A stretch of DNA of 64,000 bases from Streptomyces sp. JH34 (GTDB lineage: Bacteria; Actinomycetota; Actinomycetes; Streptomycetales; Streptomycetaceae): positions 5,084,001 through 5,148,000 of the forward strand of contig NZ_JAJSOO010000001.1 in NCBI RefSeq assembly GCF_029428875.1. Reading direction: 5' to 3'. Shown here in pieces: positions 1 through 8,398 of the stretch. The position numbers and the translations under genes are program-made. Each line of letters opens with the position of its first letter. Position 1 is the stretch's first letter. The notes under the pieces were generated by a model, which worked only from the letters and a program-made list of their open reading frames with translations, was not told the origin of the DNA and ran no database searches.

Positions 1-839
1 CCGGCGCCGTCGAGGTCTACCGCCACCAGCTCGCCGGCGAGGCGGCCTGGTACGAGACCCCCCTCGGCGACCCGGACGCGGGCGGGGACGACGGCTACGA
101 CGCCAAGGTCGCGATCCTGCTGCACGACCCCGTGCCCGTGGTCTCCTTCACCTTCGGCTGCCCCACCCGCGAGGTACTCGACGCGTTCGCCGCCGCCGGC
201 ACGCTCACCGTCGTCACGGTCACCTCGCCCCAGGAGGCGCGGAACGCCCGATGGTCGGGTGCCGGCGCGCTCTGCGTCCAGGGCACCGAGGCCGGCGGCC
301 ACCAGTCCACGCACCGTGACGACCCCCAGGGCGGCCTCAGCGGCACCGGACTGCTCGCCCTGCTCGCGGAGATCCGCGAGTCCGTCGAACTGCCGCTCGT
401 CGCGGCCGGAGGGCTGATGCGCGGCTCCCAGATCACCGCCGTCCTGGCGGCCGGGGCCGACGCCGCGCAGCTCGGCACGGCGTTCCTGCCCTGCCCGGAG
501 TCGGGGGCGCACCCGCTGCACAAAGAGGCCCTGACCAACCCGCTGTTCGTGACGACGACCCTGACCCGGGCGTTCTCCGGCCGCCCCGCACGCGGACTGG
601 TCAACCGGTTCGTGCGGGAGCACGGCCCGTACGCACCCGCCGCCTACCCGCAGGTGCACCAGCTGACCGGCGGACTGCGCAGGGCGGCGGCGGAGGCCGG
701 GGACGCCCAGGGCATGGCCCTCTGGGCGGGCCAGGGACACCGGCTGGCACGCGAGCTGCCCGCCGGGGAACTCGTGAACCTGCTCGTCGCGGAAACGGAA
801 GCCGCGCGTGCGGCAGTGAGTGTGAGGAGTGCCCGGTGA
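1..839 (+). CDS. Nitronate monooxygenase (2-nitropropane dioxygenase family), 5' truncated by window edge
   Basis: FMN-dependent TIM-barrel enzyme that oxidises alkyl nitronates. The reading frame is open from base 3, so the start lies outside the window and about 278 residues are visible. Family motifs are clear: GTEAGGHQ (flavin/active-site loop), AAGGLMRG and GADAAQLGTAFL (phosphate-binding strand-turn of the FMN site). The TGA stop overlaps the GTG of the next gene by four bases, so the two are translationally coupled. The substrate in vivo is unknown; many actinobacterial members are annotated only by family. Confidence 0.9.
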   Translation, partial: GAVEVYRHQLAGEAAWYETPLGDPDAGGDDGYDAKVAILLHDPVPVVSFTFGCPTREVLDAFAAAGTLTVVTVTSPQEARNARWSGAGALCVQGTEAGGHQSTHRDDPQGGLSGTGLLALLAEIRESVELPLVAAGGLMRGSQITAVLAAGADAAQLGTAFLPCPESGAHPLHKEALTNPLFVTTTLTRAFSGRPARGLVNRFVREHGPYAPAAYPQVHQLTGGLRRAAAEAGDAQGMALWAGQGHRLARELPAGELVNLLVAETEAARAAVSVRSAR

Positions 840-1582
840 CGGCACCTGTCTTCGTCGTCGAACAGCTCCCCGGTGGGCCGGAGTTCGTCCTGGACGGACC
901 TGAGGGGCGGCACGCCGTGTCGGTGAGACGGCTGAACCCGGGGGAGGACCTCGTCCTGACCGACGGCCGGGGCCGCTGGGCGGAAGGCGTCGTCCGGGCG
1001 GCCGAGGGCAAGGACCGGCTGCTGGTCACCGGTCTGGAGACCGTCCACGAGGAGCCGGCACCGGCACCCCGCATCACCGTCGTGCAGGCACTGCCCAAGG
1101 GGGACCGCGGTGAGCTCGCCGTGGAGACCATGACCGAGACGGGCGTCGACGTGATCGTGCCCTGGCAGGCCGCGCGCTGCATCACGCAGTGGAAGGGCGA
1201 CCGCGGTCTCAAGTCCCTCGCCAAGTGGCGCAGCACCGCGCGTGAGGCGGGGAAGCAGTCCCGGCGGGTGCGCTTCCCCGAGGTGGCGGACGCCATGACG
1301 ACCAAGCAGGTCGCGGCGCTGCTGGCCGGGGCGGACTTCGCGGGCGTCCTGCACGAGGACCGGGACAGCGGCAGCGAACCGCTCGCCACCGCCGAACTCC
1401 CCGCCGGGGGCACGATCGTGCTGGTCGTCGGCCCGGAGGGCGGGGTGTCGCCGCAGGAGCTGGCCGCCTTCGCCGAGGCGGGCGCGCCCGCGTACCGGCT
1501 CGGCCCCAGCGTGCTGCGCACCTCGACGGCCGGGACCGCGGCTGCGGCCCTGCTGATGGGACGCACCGGGCGCTGGAGTTGA
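836..1582 (+). CDS. rsmE: 16S rRNA (uracil(1498)-N(3))-methyltransferase RsmE
   Basis: SPOUT-class SAM-dependent methyltransferase acting on U1498 of 16S rRNA in the 30S subunit. The protein is 248 aa, normal for RsmE. An N-terminal PUA-like part (about residues 1-70) is followed by the SPOUT knot: VVGPEGGVSPQEL near residues 198-210 and LGPSVLRTSTAG near 221-232, the SAM-binding trefoil motifs. The GTG start lies in the GTGA overlap with the upstream monooxygenase. Followed after 76 bp by the HIT gene, probably in the same operon. Confidence 0.95.
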   Translation: MTAPVFVVEQLPGGPEFVLDGPEGRHAVSVRRLNPGEDLVLTDGRGRWAEGVVRAAEGKDRLLVTGLETVHEEPAPAPRITVVQALPKGDRGELAVETMTETGVDVIVPWQAARCITQWKGDRGLKSLAKWRSTAREAGKQSRRVRFPEVADAMTTKQVAALLAGADFAGVLHEDRDSGSEPLATAELPAGGTIVLVVGPEGGVSPQELAAFAEAGAPAYRLGPSVLRTSTAGTAAAALLMGRTGRWS

Positions 1583-1658
1583 GAGCCGCCCGCCCCGCCC
1601 GGCCCGATAGCATGCCGGTGTACTGATCACGAGGACCCCACGACCGAGGAGCCGGGCC

Positions 1659-2018
1659 ATGGCGGGAGAGCCGCAGACCGACTGCCTGTTCTGCAAGATC
1701 GTCACAGGGGACATCCCGGCGACCATCATCCGGGAGAGCGCGACGACGGTCGCCTTCCGCGACATAAACCCCCAGGCCCCGACCCACGTCCTGGTCATCC
1801 CCAAGGCGCACTACCCGGACGCCGCGGCACTCGCCGCCGGCGACCCGCAGGCCGCGGCCGACGTGCTGCGTGAAGCGGGTCTGGTCGCCGCCGACGAGAA
1901 GATCACCGAGACCGGCTACCGCATCGTGCTCAACACCGGAGCCGGCGCCGGGCAGACCGTCTTCCACGCGCACGCCCACGTCCTGGGCGGGCGCGGGATG
2001 CAGTGGCCCCCCGGGTAG
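1659..2018 (+). CDS. HIT family nucleotide-binding protein (HinT-like)
   Basis: Small histidine-triad hydrolase, 119 aa, likely acting on AMP-linked or phosphoramidate substrates. The N terminus has CLFCKIVTGDIP, typical of bacterial HinT. The C terminus carries the HIT motif HAHAHVLGG (about residues 103-111), whose histidines form the catalytic site. The ATG start is preceded by a GAGGAG ribosome site about 8 bases upstream. Only three bases separate its TAG from the ribonuclease Z start, so the two are co-translated. The physiological substrate cannot be told from sequence. Confidence 0.93.
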   Translation: MAGEPQTDCLFCKIVTGDIPATIIRESATTVAFRDINPQAPTHVLVIPKAHYPDAAALAAGDPQAAADVLREAGLVAADEKITETGYRIVLNTGAGAGQTVFHAHAHVLGGRGMQWPPG

Positions 2019-2021
2019 AAC

Positions 2022-2930
2022 GTGTCCGTACGAGAGCTCGTCGTCCTCGGCACCGCCAGCCAGGTGCCGACCCGCCACCGCAACCACAACGGCTACCTGC
2101 TGCGCTGGGACGGGGAGGGCATCCTCTTCGACCCGGGTGAGGGCACCCAGCGACAGATGCTGCGGGCGGGCGTCGCCGCGCACGACATCAACCGGATCTG
2201 CGTCACGCACTTCCACGGCGACCACGCGCTGGGCCTGGCGGGCGTGATCCAGCGGATCAATCTCGATCAGGTCCCGCACCCCGTCACCGCCCACTTCCCG
2301 GCGAGCGGGCAGCGCTTCTTCGACCGGCTGCGGTACGCCACCGCCTACCGCGAGTCGGTCGAGCTGACCGAGGCCCCCGTCGCCGCCGACGGCGTCCTCG
2401 CCACCACCGACGCCTACACCCTCGACGGCCACCGGCTCTCGCACCCCGTCGAGTCCTACGGCTACCGCCTCACCGAGCCGGACCGGCTGCGCATGCTGCC
2501 GGCGAAACTGGCCGAGCACGGCATCGCGGGGCCCGACGTCGGACGGATCCAGCGGGACGGCGTCCTGCGCGGCATCCCCCTGGACGAGGTGTCCGAGACG
2601 CGCCGCGGACAGCGCTTCGCGTTCGTCATGGACACCCGGCTCTGCGACGGCGCGTTCGCACTCGCGGAGAAATGCGACATGCTGGTCATCGAGTCGACCT
2701 TCCTCGACGAGGACGGCCGGCTCGCCGCCGACCACGGTCACCTCACCGCCGGCCAGGCGGCCCGGGTGGCGAAGGAGTCCGGTGTACGGCACCTCGTGCT
2801 GACGCACTTCTCCCAGCGCTACTCCGACCCCGACGCCTTCGAGCGCCAGGCCAGGGCAGCCGGCTTCGACGGCGAACTGACCATCGCCCAGGACCTGATC
2901 AGGGTCCCGGTACCCACCCGCCACACGTAA
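2022..2930 (+). CDS. rnz: Ribonuclease Z (tRNA 3' endonuclease)
   Basis: Metallo-beta-lactamase-fold endonuclease that cuts tRNA precursors 3' of the discriminator base. The 302 aa length fits the short (bacterial) RNase Z form. The zinc motif HFHGDHALGL is at about residues 63-72. Other visible elements are VMDTRLCDG, STFLDEDG and the late histidine motif LTHFSQRY. It starts with GTG three bases after the HIT stop and lacks a strong ribosome site of its own, consistent with coupling. The deaminase follows after 10 bp. Confidence 0.93.
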   Translation: MSVRELVVLGTASQVPTRHRNHNGYLLRWDGEGILFDPGEGTQRQMLRAGVAAHDINRICVTHFHGDHALGLAGVIQRINLDQVPHPVTAHFPASGQRFFDRLRYATAYRESVELTEAPVAADGVLATTDAYTLDGHRLSHPVESYGYRLTEPDRLRMLPAKLAEHGIAGPDVGRIQRDGVLRGIPLDEVSETRRGQRFAFVMDTRLCDGAFALAEKCDMLVIESTFLDEDGRLAADHGHLTAGQAARVAKESGVRHLVLTHFSQRYSDPDAFERQARAAGFDGELTIAQDLIRVPVPTRHT

Positions 2931-2940
2931 CGAGAACCCC

Positions 2941-3933
2941 GTGCACCTCCCCAAAGCCGAACTCCACCTCCACATCGAAGGAACCCTCGAGCCCGAGCTG
3001 GCCTTCGCACTCGCCGCGCGCAACGGCGTGGACCTGCCCTACGCGGACACCGAGGAGCTCCGCGAGGCCTACCTCTTCGAGGACCTGCAGACCTTCCTCG
3101 ACCTGTACTACGCGCTGATGGCTGTGCTGCGCACCGAGGAGGACTTCGCCGAGCTGGCGGACGCCTACCTCGCCCGCGCCGCCGCCCAGGGCGTCCGGCA
3201 CGCGGAGATCTTCTTCGACCCGCAGGCCCACACCGACCGGGGCGTCCCGATCGGCACCGTCATCGAGGGGCTCGGCAGGGCGCTGGACCGCAGCGAGGAG
3301 ACGCACGGCATCTCCACCCAGCTGATCATGTGCTTCCTGCGCGACAAGTCCGCGGAGTCGGCGCTGGAGACCCTCGAGGCCGCGAAGCCGTACCTCCACC
3401 GCATCAGCGCCGTCGGCCTCGACTCGGCGGAGGTCGGCCACCCGCCCGCGAAGTTCCGCGAGGTGTACGCCGCGGCCACGGCCCTCGGTCTGCGCAAGGT
3501 CGCCCACGCGGGCGAGGAGGGCCCGCCGGAGTACATCCGGGAGGCCCTCGACGTCCTCGGCGTCGAGCGGATCGACCACGGTCTGCGCTGCATGGAGGAC
3601 CCGGACCTGGTGGACCGGCTGGTCTCCGAACGGATCCCGCTGACGCTCTGCCCGCTGTCCAACGTACGGCTGCGCGCCGTCGACGTCCTGGAGCAGCACC
3701 CGCTGCGGTCGATGATGGACGCGGGACTCCTCTGCACGGTGAACTCGGACGACCCCGCCTACTTCGGCGGATACGTCGGAGACACCTTCCACGCCGTGCA
3801 CGAGGCACTCGGCCTGGACCGCGAGCAGCTGCGCACCCTCGCCCGCAACTCCTTCGAGGCGGCCTTCCTCGACCACGACGAGGAGCGCAGGGCGCGCTAC
3901 CTCTCCGAGGTCGAGGCGTACGCGTTCGACTGA
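2941..3933 (+). CDS. Adenosine/adenine deaminase family protein
   Basis: Zn-dependent purine deaminase of the amidohydrolase superfamily, 330 aa. Metal and catalytic residues are visible: HLH at residues 9-11, HAGEEG near 188, HG near 213, and SDDP near 270. The combination LCPLSNVRL and SDDPAYFGGY resembles the subgroup described as adenine deaminases rather than classical adenosine deaminases, which usually have NTDDP, so adenine may be the substrate. GTG start, 10 bp after rnz, last gene of this operon. Its 3' end overlaps the convergent MFS gene by 37 bp. Confidence 0.88.
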   Translation: MHLPKAELHLHIEGTLEPELAFALAARNGVDLPYADTEELREAYLFEDLQTFLDLYYALMAVLRTEEDFAELADAYLARAAAQGVRHAEIFFDPQAHTDRGVPIGTVIEGLGRALDRSEETHGISTQLIMCFLRDKSAESALETLEAAKPYLHRISAVGLDSAEVGHPPAKFREVYAAATALGLRKVAHAGEEGPPEYIREALDVLGVERIDHGLRCMEDPDLVDRLVSERIPLTLCPLSNVRLRAVDVLEQHPLRSMMDAGLLCTVNSDDPAYFGGYVGDTFHAVHEALGLDREQLRTLARNSFEAAFLDHDEERRARYLSEVEAYAFD

Positions 3934-5255
3934 CCGGCACCGCCGGCCGGTCCGGCCGTGCGGAACGCGCTCCGCACCAGCCGCCTGCGCCGCAGCGCCG
4001 GCACGCTGATCTCCGTGACCGCCTGTTCCGGCGCGCCCAGCTTGGGCACCGCGCCGGACAGGCTGTTGGTCGTGGCGGCGAGCAGCGCCGCGGGGGCACC
4101 GCCCCTGCGCCGGACGGAACCGGGCACCAGCGGCCGGCCACCGGTGTGCAGGGCCACCGCGGTGACGGGGGCCGCGACCAGGAGCGTGGCGGCCCCCAGG
4201 ATCAGCCCCATCACCGCATAGCCCGCCTGTTCGGAGAGCACGCTGCCGAGCAGGGGGCCGCACGCCGTGCCGACGGAGGCGGCCGAGCCCGCGAGGACGG
4301 CCCAGCGGCCGCGCACGTCCAGCGAGGCCGCCAGTCCGATCAGGTACGACAGGACCACCGGGTAGAAGGTGTTCCACGCGATCTCACCGGTGGCGAACGA
4401 CCTCAGGTCCTCGGCCGACGAGCTCAGCACGATGCTCCCGGCGATGATCATCGTCCCGAGGCCGATCGGAACGGCCCGCCCGAGCCGGGCTCCCAGCACG
4501 CCCGCACCCATCACACCGAGCAGCCCCGCGCCCAGCGCGGCGGCGAACACGGCGCCGATGGTCACCTCGGAGAGTCCGACCTGGACGGCACCGATGCGGC
4601 TGCTCACGCCCCACAGGGCGTTCTGCGCCATGGACCAGACGAGCATCCCGCCCGCCAGCACCAGCCCGGACCGCCGGTGCGGCAGCCGCCCCTGTACCGG
4701 GGACGTCCCGCCGACCGGGGCGGAGCCGCCCAGCCTGGAGGTGGCGGGCCAGACGAGCAGGGCCACCAGCGCGATGGACGCGAACGGCAGCCGATGGCCG
4801 CCGCCCAGGTGGGGGATCGTCAGGTAGAGGGCTCCCGCCGTCGCCGAGACGCTGAGCAGCCCGAGTGACGAGGTCCGGTGCGGATCGCTCTGCGCGGCGA
4901 TGCCGGACGCGGCGACGGCGGTCGCCGTACCCGAGCCGAAGCCGCCGACGACGACGCCCACGATCACCAGCGGCATCGAGGTCGTCAGTGCCGCGCAGCC
5001 GTACCCGAGCGCGGCCAGCAGCAGCCCCGCGCGCGCCGGCCTCCGCGAGCCGAATCTGTCGACGCGCCCCGCCAGCGCGAAGCCGGCCGAGGCCGAGCTG
5101 AGCAGGAGGGCGCTGCCGACCAGACCGGCCTGGGCGGAGCTCAGCCCCAGATAGGTGCTGAGGCGGCCGACGATGGTGGGGAGCAGATAGGCGGCGAGGT
5201 AACCGGCGGTGAACACGGCGACCAGGGGCCACGCGGCGCGAGGGCGCGAGGACAT
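3897..5255 (-). CDS. MFS transporter
   Basis: Integral membrane transporter of the major facilitator superfamily, about 452 aa with roughly 12 hydrophobic segments. The early motif DRFGSRRPARAGLL fits the conserved MFS loop 2-3. I chose the ATG at 5255 because AGGAA lies 7 bases upstream; an in-frame ATG at 5273 has no ribosome site. The substrate is not recognisable. It is divergent from a PfkB sugar/nucleoside kinase, which hints at carbohydrate or nucleoside traffic, but that is only inference from position. Its tail overlaps the convergent deaminase gene. Confidence 0.85.
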   Translation of the reverse strand: MSSRPRAAWPLVAVFTAGYLAAYLLPTIVGRLSTYLGLSSAQAGLVGSALLLSSASAGFALAGRVDRFGSRRPARAGLLLAALGYGCAALTTSMPLVIVGVVVGGFGSGTATAVAASGIAAQSDPHRTSSLGLLSVSATAGALYLTIPHLGGGHRLPFASIALVALLVWPATSRLGGSAPVGGTSPVQGRLPHRRSGLVLAGGMLVWSMAQNALWGVSSRIGAVQVGLSEVTIGAVFAAALGAGLLGVMGAGVLGARLGRAVPIGLGTMIIAGSIVLSSSAEDLRSFATGEIAWNTFYPVVLSYLIGLAASLDVRGRWAVLAGSAASVGTACGPLLGSVLSEQAGYAVMGLILGAATLLVAAPVTAVALHTGGRPLVPGSVRRRGGAPAALLAATTNSLSGAVPKLGAPEQAVTEISVPALRRRRLVRSAFRTAGPAGGAGQSNAYASTSER

Positions 5256-5634
5256 GGGCGTTCCTGAAGACATGCCTGGGGAGGCGGAAGAAGGCAGGGG
5301 AGGGTGAGGCGGGGTGGGGCGGGGGAGGGCAAGGCAGGGGTGTGGCAGGGGAGGGCGGAGCGGGAAAAGCGGGAGAAGCGGCACTCGTCGTAGACCGTCC
5401 CGAACGGTGCTCGCGGGGCAATTTGTATCAAGCACGCCCTGGCGACGGAAAGTCGGCTCGATGTGATCTGGGTCACATACATGTTTATGCAGCATCAAGC
5501 CGGGTATCCGCGCATGTTTATGCAGGTGGGAGTGAGTGTGCGCGGCCCGGCGCGGGCCCTCCGGATGCGGAGGCGCATCCGGCAGACTGGCCGGAACAGC
5601 ACTGTTCAGATCTGCCACGGCCGGGGAGCGCACG
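5256..5634. promoter_or_regulatory. Divergent intergenic region with Crp-like site and direct repeats
   Basis: This 379-bp gap between the divergent MFS and kinase genes has no gene. Bases 5281-5375 are a polypurine tract rich in GGGG runs. A perfect TGTGA-N6-TCACA element lies at 5462-5477, which also fits the streptomycete Crp pattern GTG-N6-GNCAC. The 13-mer CATGTTTATGCAG occurs twice in direct orientation, at 5480-5492 and 5513-5525, 33 bp apart (about three helical turns). These look like operator sites for one or both genes. Confidence 0.6.
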
Positions 5635-6738
5635 GTGAGCACAACGAATCCAGGCATCGACCCGCTGCTCGGGCTGCGCGCCCCGCAGGACCCGGCCTGC
5701 GACGTCTATCTGACCGGCACGGTCTTCCTGGACATCATCTTCACCGGCCTGGACAGCGCGCCGGTGCGCGGGACGGAGTCCTGGGCCCGGGGGATGGGAT
5801 CCAGCCCCGGAGGCGTCGCCAACATGGCCACCGCACTCGCCCGGCTCGGCCTGCGCACCTCGCTGGCCGCCGCGTTCGGTGACGACCACTACGGCGAGTA
5901 CTGCTGGGACGCCCTCGAACAGGGGGAGGGCATCGACCTGTCCATGTCGCGCACGGTGCCCGGCTGGCACTCACCCGTCACCGTGTCGATGGCGTACGAG
6001 GGCGAGCGCACGATGGTCTCGCACGGGCACGAGGCGCCCGCCCCGGCCGCCTCCGAGGTGCCCGGCGGCACGTTTCCGCACTGCCCGCCCCGGGCCCGGG
6101 CCGCGATCGCCTCGCTGACCCCCGGCCGGAGCGAGCCCTGGGTCGCCGCGGCCGCCCGGAACGGCGCACTGGTCTTCGCCGACGTCGGCTGGGACGAGAC
6201 CGGCCGCTGGGACCTGGACGCCCTGCCCGACCTCGGACACTGCCTGGCCTTCCTGCCCAACGCCGAGGAGGCCATGCGCTACACCCGCACCGACTGCCCG
6301 CGCGCCGCCGCCCACGCCCTGGCCGAGCGGGTTCCCCTCGCCGTGGTCACCCTCGGGGCGGAGGGCGCCTACGCCGTGGACGGGCGGACCGGGACGGCGG
6401 CCGAGGTGCCCGCCATCGAGGTCGCGGCGCTGGACCCCACCGGGGCGGGCGACGTCTTCGTCGCCGGGTTCGTGACCGGAACGCTGGCCGGCTGGACGCT
6501 CGCCGACCGCCTCGCCTTCGCCGGCCTCACCGCGGCCCTGTCGGTGCAGGAGTTCGGCGGATCCCTGTCCGCCCCCGGATGGGCGGAGGTGGCCGCGTGG
6601 TGGCAGCAGGTGCGCACCTGCGCGGACCAGGATCCCGCGGCACTGGAGCGCTACGCCTTCCTGGAGGAGCTGCTGCCCGCCGGCAGCAGGGCCTGGCCCC
6701 TGCGCCGCGCCGTCCCGACCATCGGCTTCCGTCAGTGA
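5635..6738 (+). CDS. PfkB family carbohydrate/nucleoside kinase
   Basis: Ribokinase-fold ATP-dependent kinase, 367 aa. The N-terminal SPGGVANMATALARLG is the substrate-binding glycine motif. The C-terminal DPTGAGDVFVAGF (about residues 267-279) contains the anion hole and the catalytic aspartate. The GTG at 5635 is chosen for its GGGGAG six bases upstream; the frame is open further upstream but without a ribosome site. The sugar or nucleoside phosphorylated cannot be assigned. It sits opposite an MFS transporter and downstream of a Crp-like site, compatible with carbon-source control. Confidence 0.88.
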   Translation: MSTTNPGIDPLLGLRAPQDPACDVYLTGTVFLDIIFTGLDSAPVRGTESWARGMGSSPGGVANMATALARLGLRTSLAAAFGDDHYGEYCWDALEQGEGIDLSMSRTVPGWHSPVTVSMAYEGERTMVSHGHEAPAPAASEVPGGTFPHCPPRARAAIASLTPGRSEPWVAAAARNGALVFADVGWDETGRWDLDALPDLGHCLAFLPNAEEAMRYTRTDCPRAAAHALAERVPLAVVTLGAEGAYAVDGRTGTAAEVPAIEVAALDPTGAGDVFVAGFVTGTLAGWTLADRLAFAGLTAALSVQEFGGSLSAPGWAEVAAWWQQVRTCADQDPAALERYAFLEELLPAGSRAWPLRRAVPTIGFRQ

Positions 6739-6865
6739 AGGGCTGATGATCACCGGGTAAAACCTCTCGGCGATGTCGGCGGGGAGTCGTACGCTGGTAC
6801 TCCAGAGGCGGTCGAGCCGCGACAGCCCTGCAACGGGAGGTATGCGCAGGCCCGAGGGCCGGCCC

Positions 6866-7888
6866 ATGACTCAGTCACCCACACAGCCGCAGGCGACGGC
6901 CCGGATCAGCATTCCGGCCGCGCACCCCATGGTGATGCTCCTGGGGTCGGGCGATTCGCTGCTGCGCGTGATCGAAACGGCGTTCCCGGCCGTCGACATC
7001 CATGTCCGGGGCAACGAGATCAGCGCGACTGGAAGTGCGACGGACGTCGCGCTGATCCAGCGCCTGTTCGACGAGATGGTGCTGGTGCTGCGCACCGGGC
7101 TGCCGATGACGGAGGACGCTGTGGAACGCTCGATCGCCATGCTCAGGGCGAGCGGGAACGGCAACGGGGAGGGCGCGGAGACCCCCGCCGAGGTGCTCAC
7201 CCAGAACATCCTCTCCAGCCGTGGCCGCACGATCCGCCCCAAGACGCTCAACCAGAAGCGGTACGTCGACGCGATCGACAAGCACACCATCGTCTTCGGC
7301 ATCGGCCCCGCCGGCACCGGAAAGACCTACCTCGCCATGGCCAAGGCGGTCCAGGCCCTGCAGTCCAAGCAGGTCAGCCGGATCATCCTGACCAGGCCCG
7401 CCGTCGAGGCGGGGGAGCGGCTCGGCTTCCTGCCCGGCACGCTCTTCGACAAGATCGACCCGTATCTGCGCCCGCTCTACGACGCCCTGCACGACATGCT
7501 CGACCCCGACTCCATCCCCCGGCTCATGGCCGCGGGCACGATCGAGGTCGCGCCGCTGGCATACATGCGTGGCCGCACCCTGAATGACGCCTTCATCATC
7601 CTGGACGAGGCGCAGAACACCAGCGCCGAGCAGATGAAGATGTTCCTCACCCGTCTCGGCTTCGACTCGAAGATCGTCATCACCGGTGACGTCACCCAGG
7701 TCGACCTGCCGACCGGCACCAAGAGCGGTCTGCGGCAGGTCCAGGAGATCCTGGACGGCGTCGAGGACGTGCACTTCTCCCGGCTCACCTCCCAGGATGT
7801 CGTCCGGCACAAGCTCGTCGGCCGTATCGTCGACGCGTACGAGAAGTACGACAACGCAGAGGGCCGCACCGGCCGCAACGGGAAGTAG
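6866..7888 (+). CDS. phoH: PhoH family ATPase
   Basis: PhoH-like P-loop ATPase/helicase-type protein of RNA metabolism, 340 aa. Walker A is GPAGTGKT (about residues 147-154), Walker B is FIILDEAQN (about 243), and ITGDVTQVDLP follows near 272. The N-terminal 100 residues include VRGNEISATG, typical of the KH-like portion of PhoH. Start taken at ATG 6866 (MTQSP...); an in-frame ATG at 6842 sits one base after GGGAGG and is less likely. First gene of the phoH-ybeY-corC-yjbR operon; ybeY follows after 12 bp. Confidence 0.92.
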   Translation: MTQSPTQPQATARISIPAAHPMVMLLGSGDSLLRVIETAFPAVDIHVRGNEISATGSATDVALIQRLFDEMVLVLRTGLPMTEDAVERSIAMLRASGNGNGEGAETPAEVLTQNILSSRGRTIRPKTLNQKRYVDAIDKHTIVFGIGPAGTGKTYLAMAKAVQALQSKQVSRIILTRPAVEAGERLGFLPGTLFDKIDPYLRPLYDALHDMLDPDSIPRLMAAGTIEVAPLAYMRGRTLNDAFIILDEAQNTSAEQMKMFLTRLGFDSKIVITGDVTQVDLPTGTKSGLRQVQEILDGVEDVHFSRLTSQDVVRHKLVGRIVDAYEKYDNAEGRTGRNGK

Positions 7889-7900
7889 TCGCAGCGCACC

Positions 7901-8398
7901 ATGTCGATCGACGTCAACAACGAGTCCGGAACCGAGGTCGACGAGCAGGCGATCCTCGACATCGCCCGCTACGCGCTCGCCCGGATGCGGATCCACCCGC
8001 TGTCCGAACTCTCGGTGATCGTGGTGGACACCGCCGCCATGGAGCAGCTCCACATCCAGTGGATGGACCTCCCGGGCCCGACGGATGTCATGTCCTTCCC
8101 GATGGACGAGCTCCGTCCCCCGGCCAAGGACGACGAGGAGCCCCCGCAGGGGCTCCTCGGTGACATCGTGCTCTGCCCGGAGGTCGCCAAGAAGCAGGGC
8201 GAGGACGCCGAGACGCAGCACTCGATGGACGAGGAGCTCCAGCTCCTCACCGTCCACGGGGTGCTGCACCTCCTCGGGTACGACCACGAGGAGCCGGACG
8301 AGAAGGCCGAGATGTTCGGTCTCCAGGCGGCGATCGTCGACGGCTGGCGCGGCGAGCGCGGGCTGACCGGTCCGTCCCCCGCCCCCACCGTCTCGTGA
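7901..8398 (+). CDS. ybeY: Endoribonuclease / rRNA maturation factor YbeY
   Basis: Zn-dependent RNase involved in 16S rRNA 3'-end processing and ribosome quality control. 165 aa. The signature H-x3-H-x5-H is present as HGVLHLLGYDH near residues 120-130, preceded by LGDIVLCPEVA. The combination with PhoH upstream and the CorC-like protein downstream is the usual bacterial ybeY neighbourhood. Its TGA overlaps the GTG of the next gene by four bases. Confidence 0.95.
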   Translation: MSIDVNNESGTEVDEQAILDIARYALARMRIHPLSELSVIVVDTAAMEQLHIQWMDLPGPTDVMSFPMDELRPPAKDDEEPPQGLLGDIVLCPEVAKKQGEDAETQHSMDEELQLLTVHGVLHLLGYDHEEPDEKAEMFGLQAAIVDGWRGERGLTGPSPAPTVS

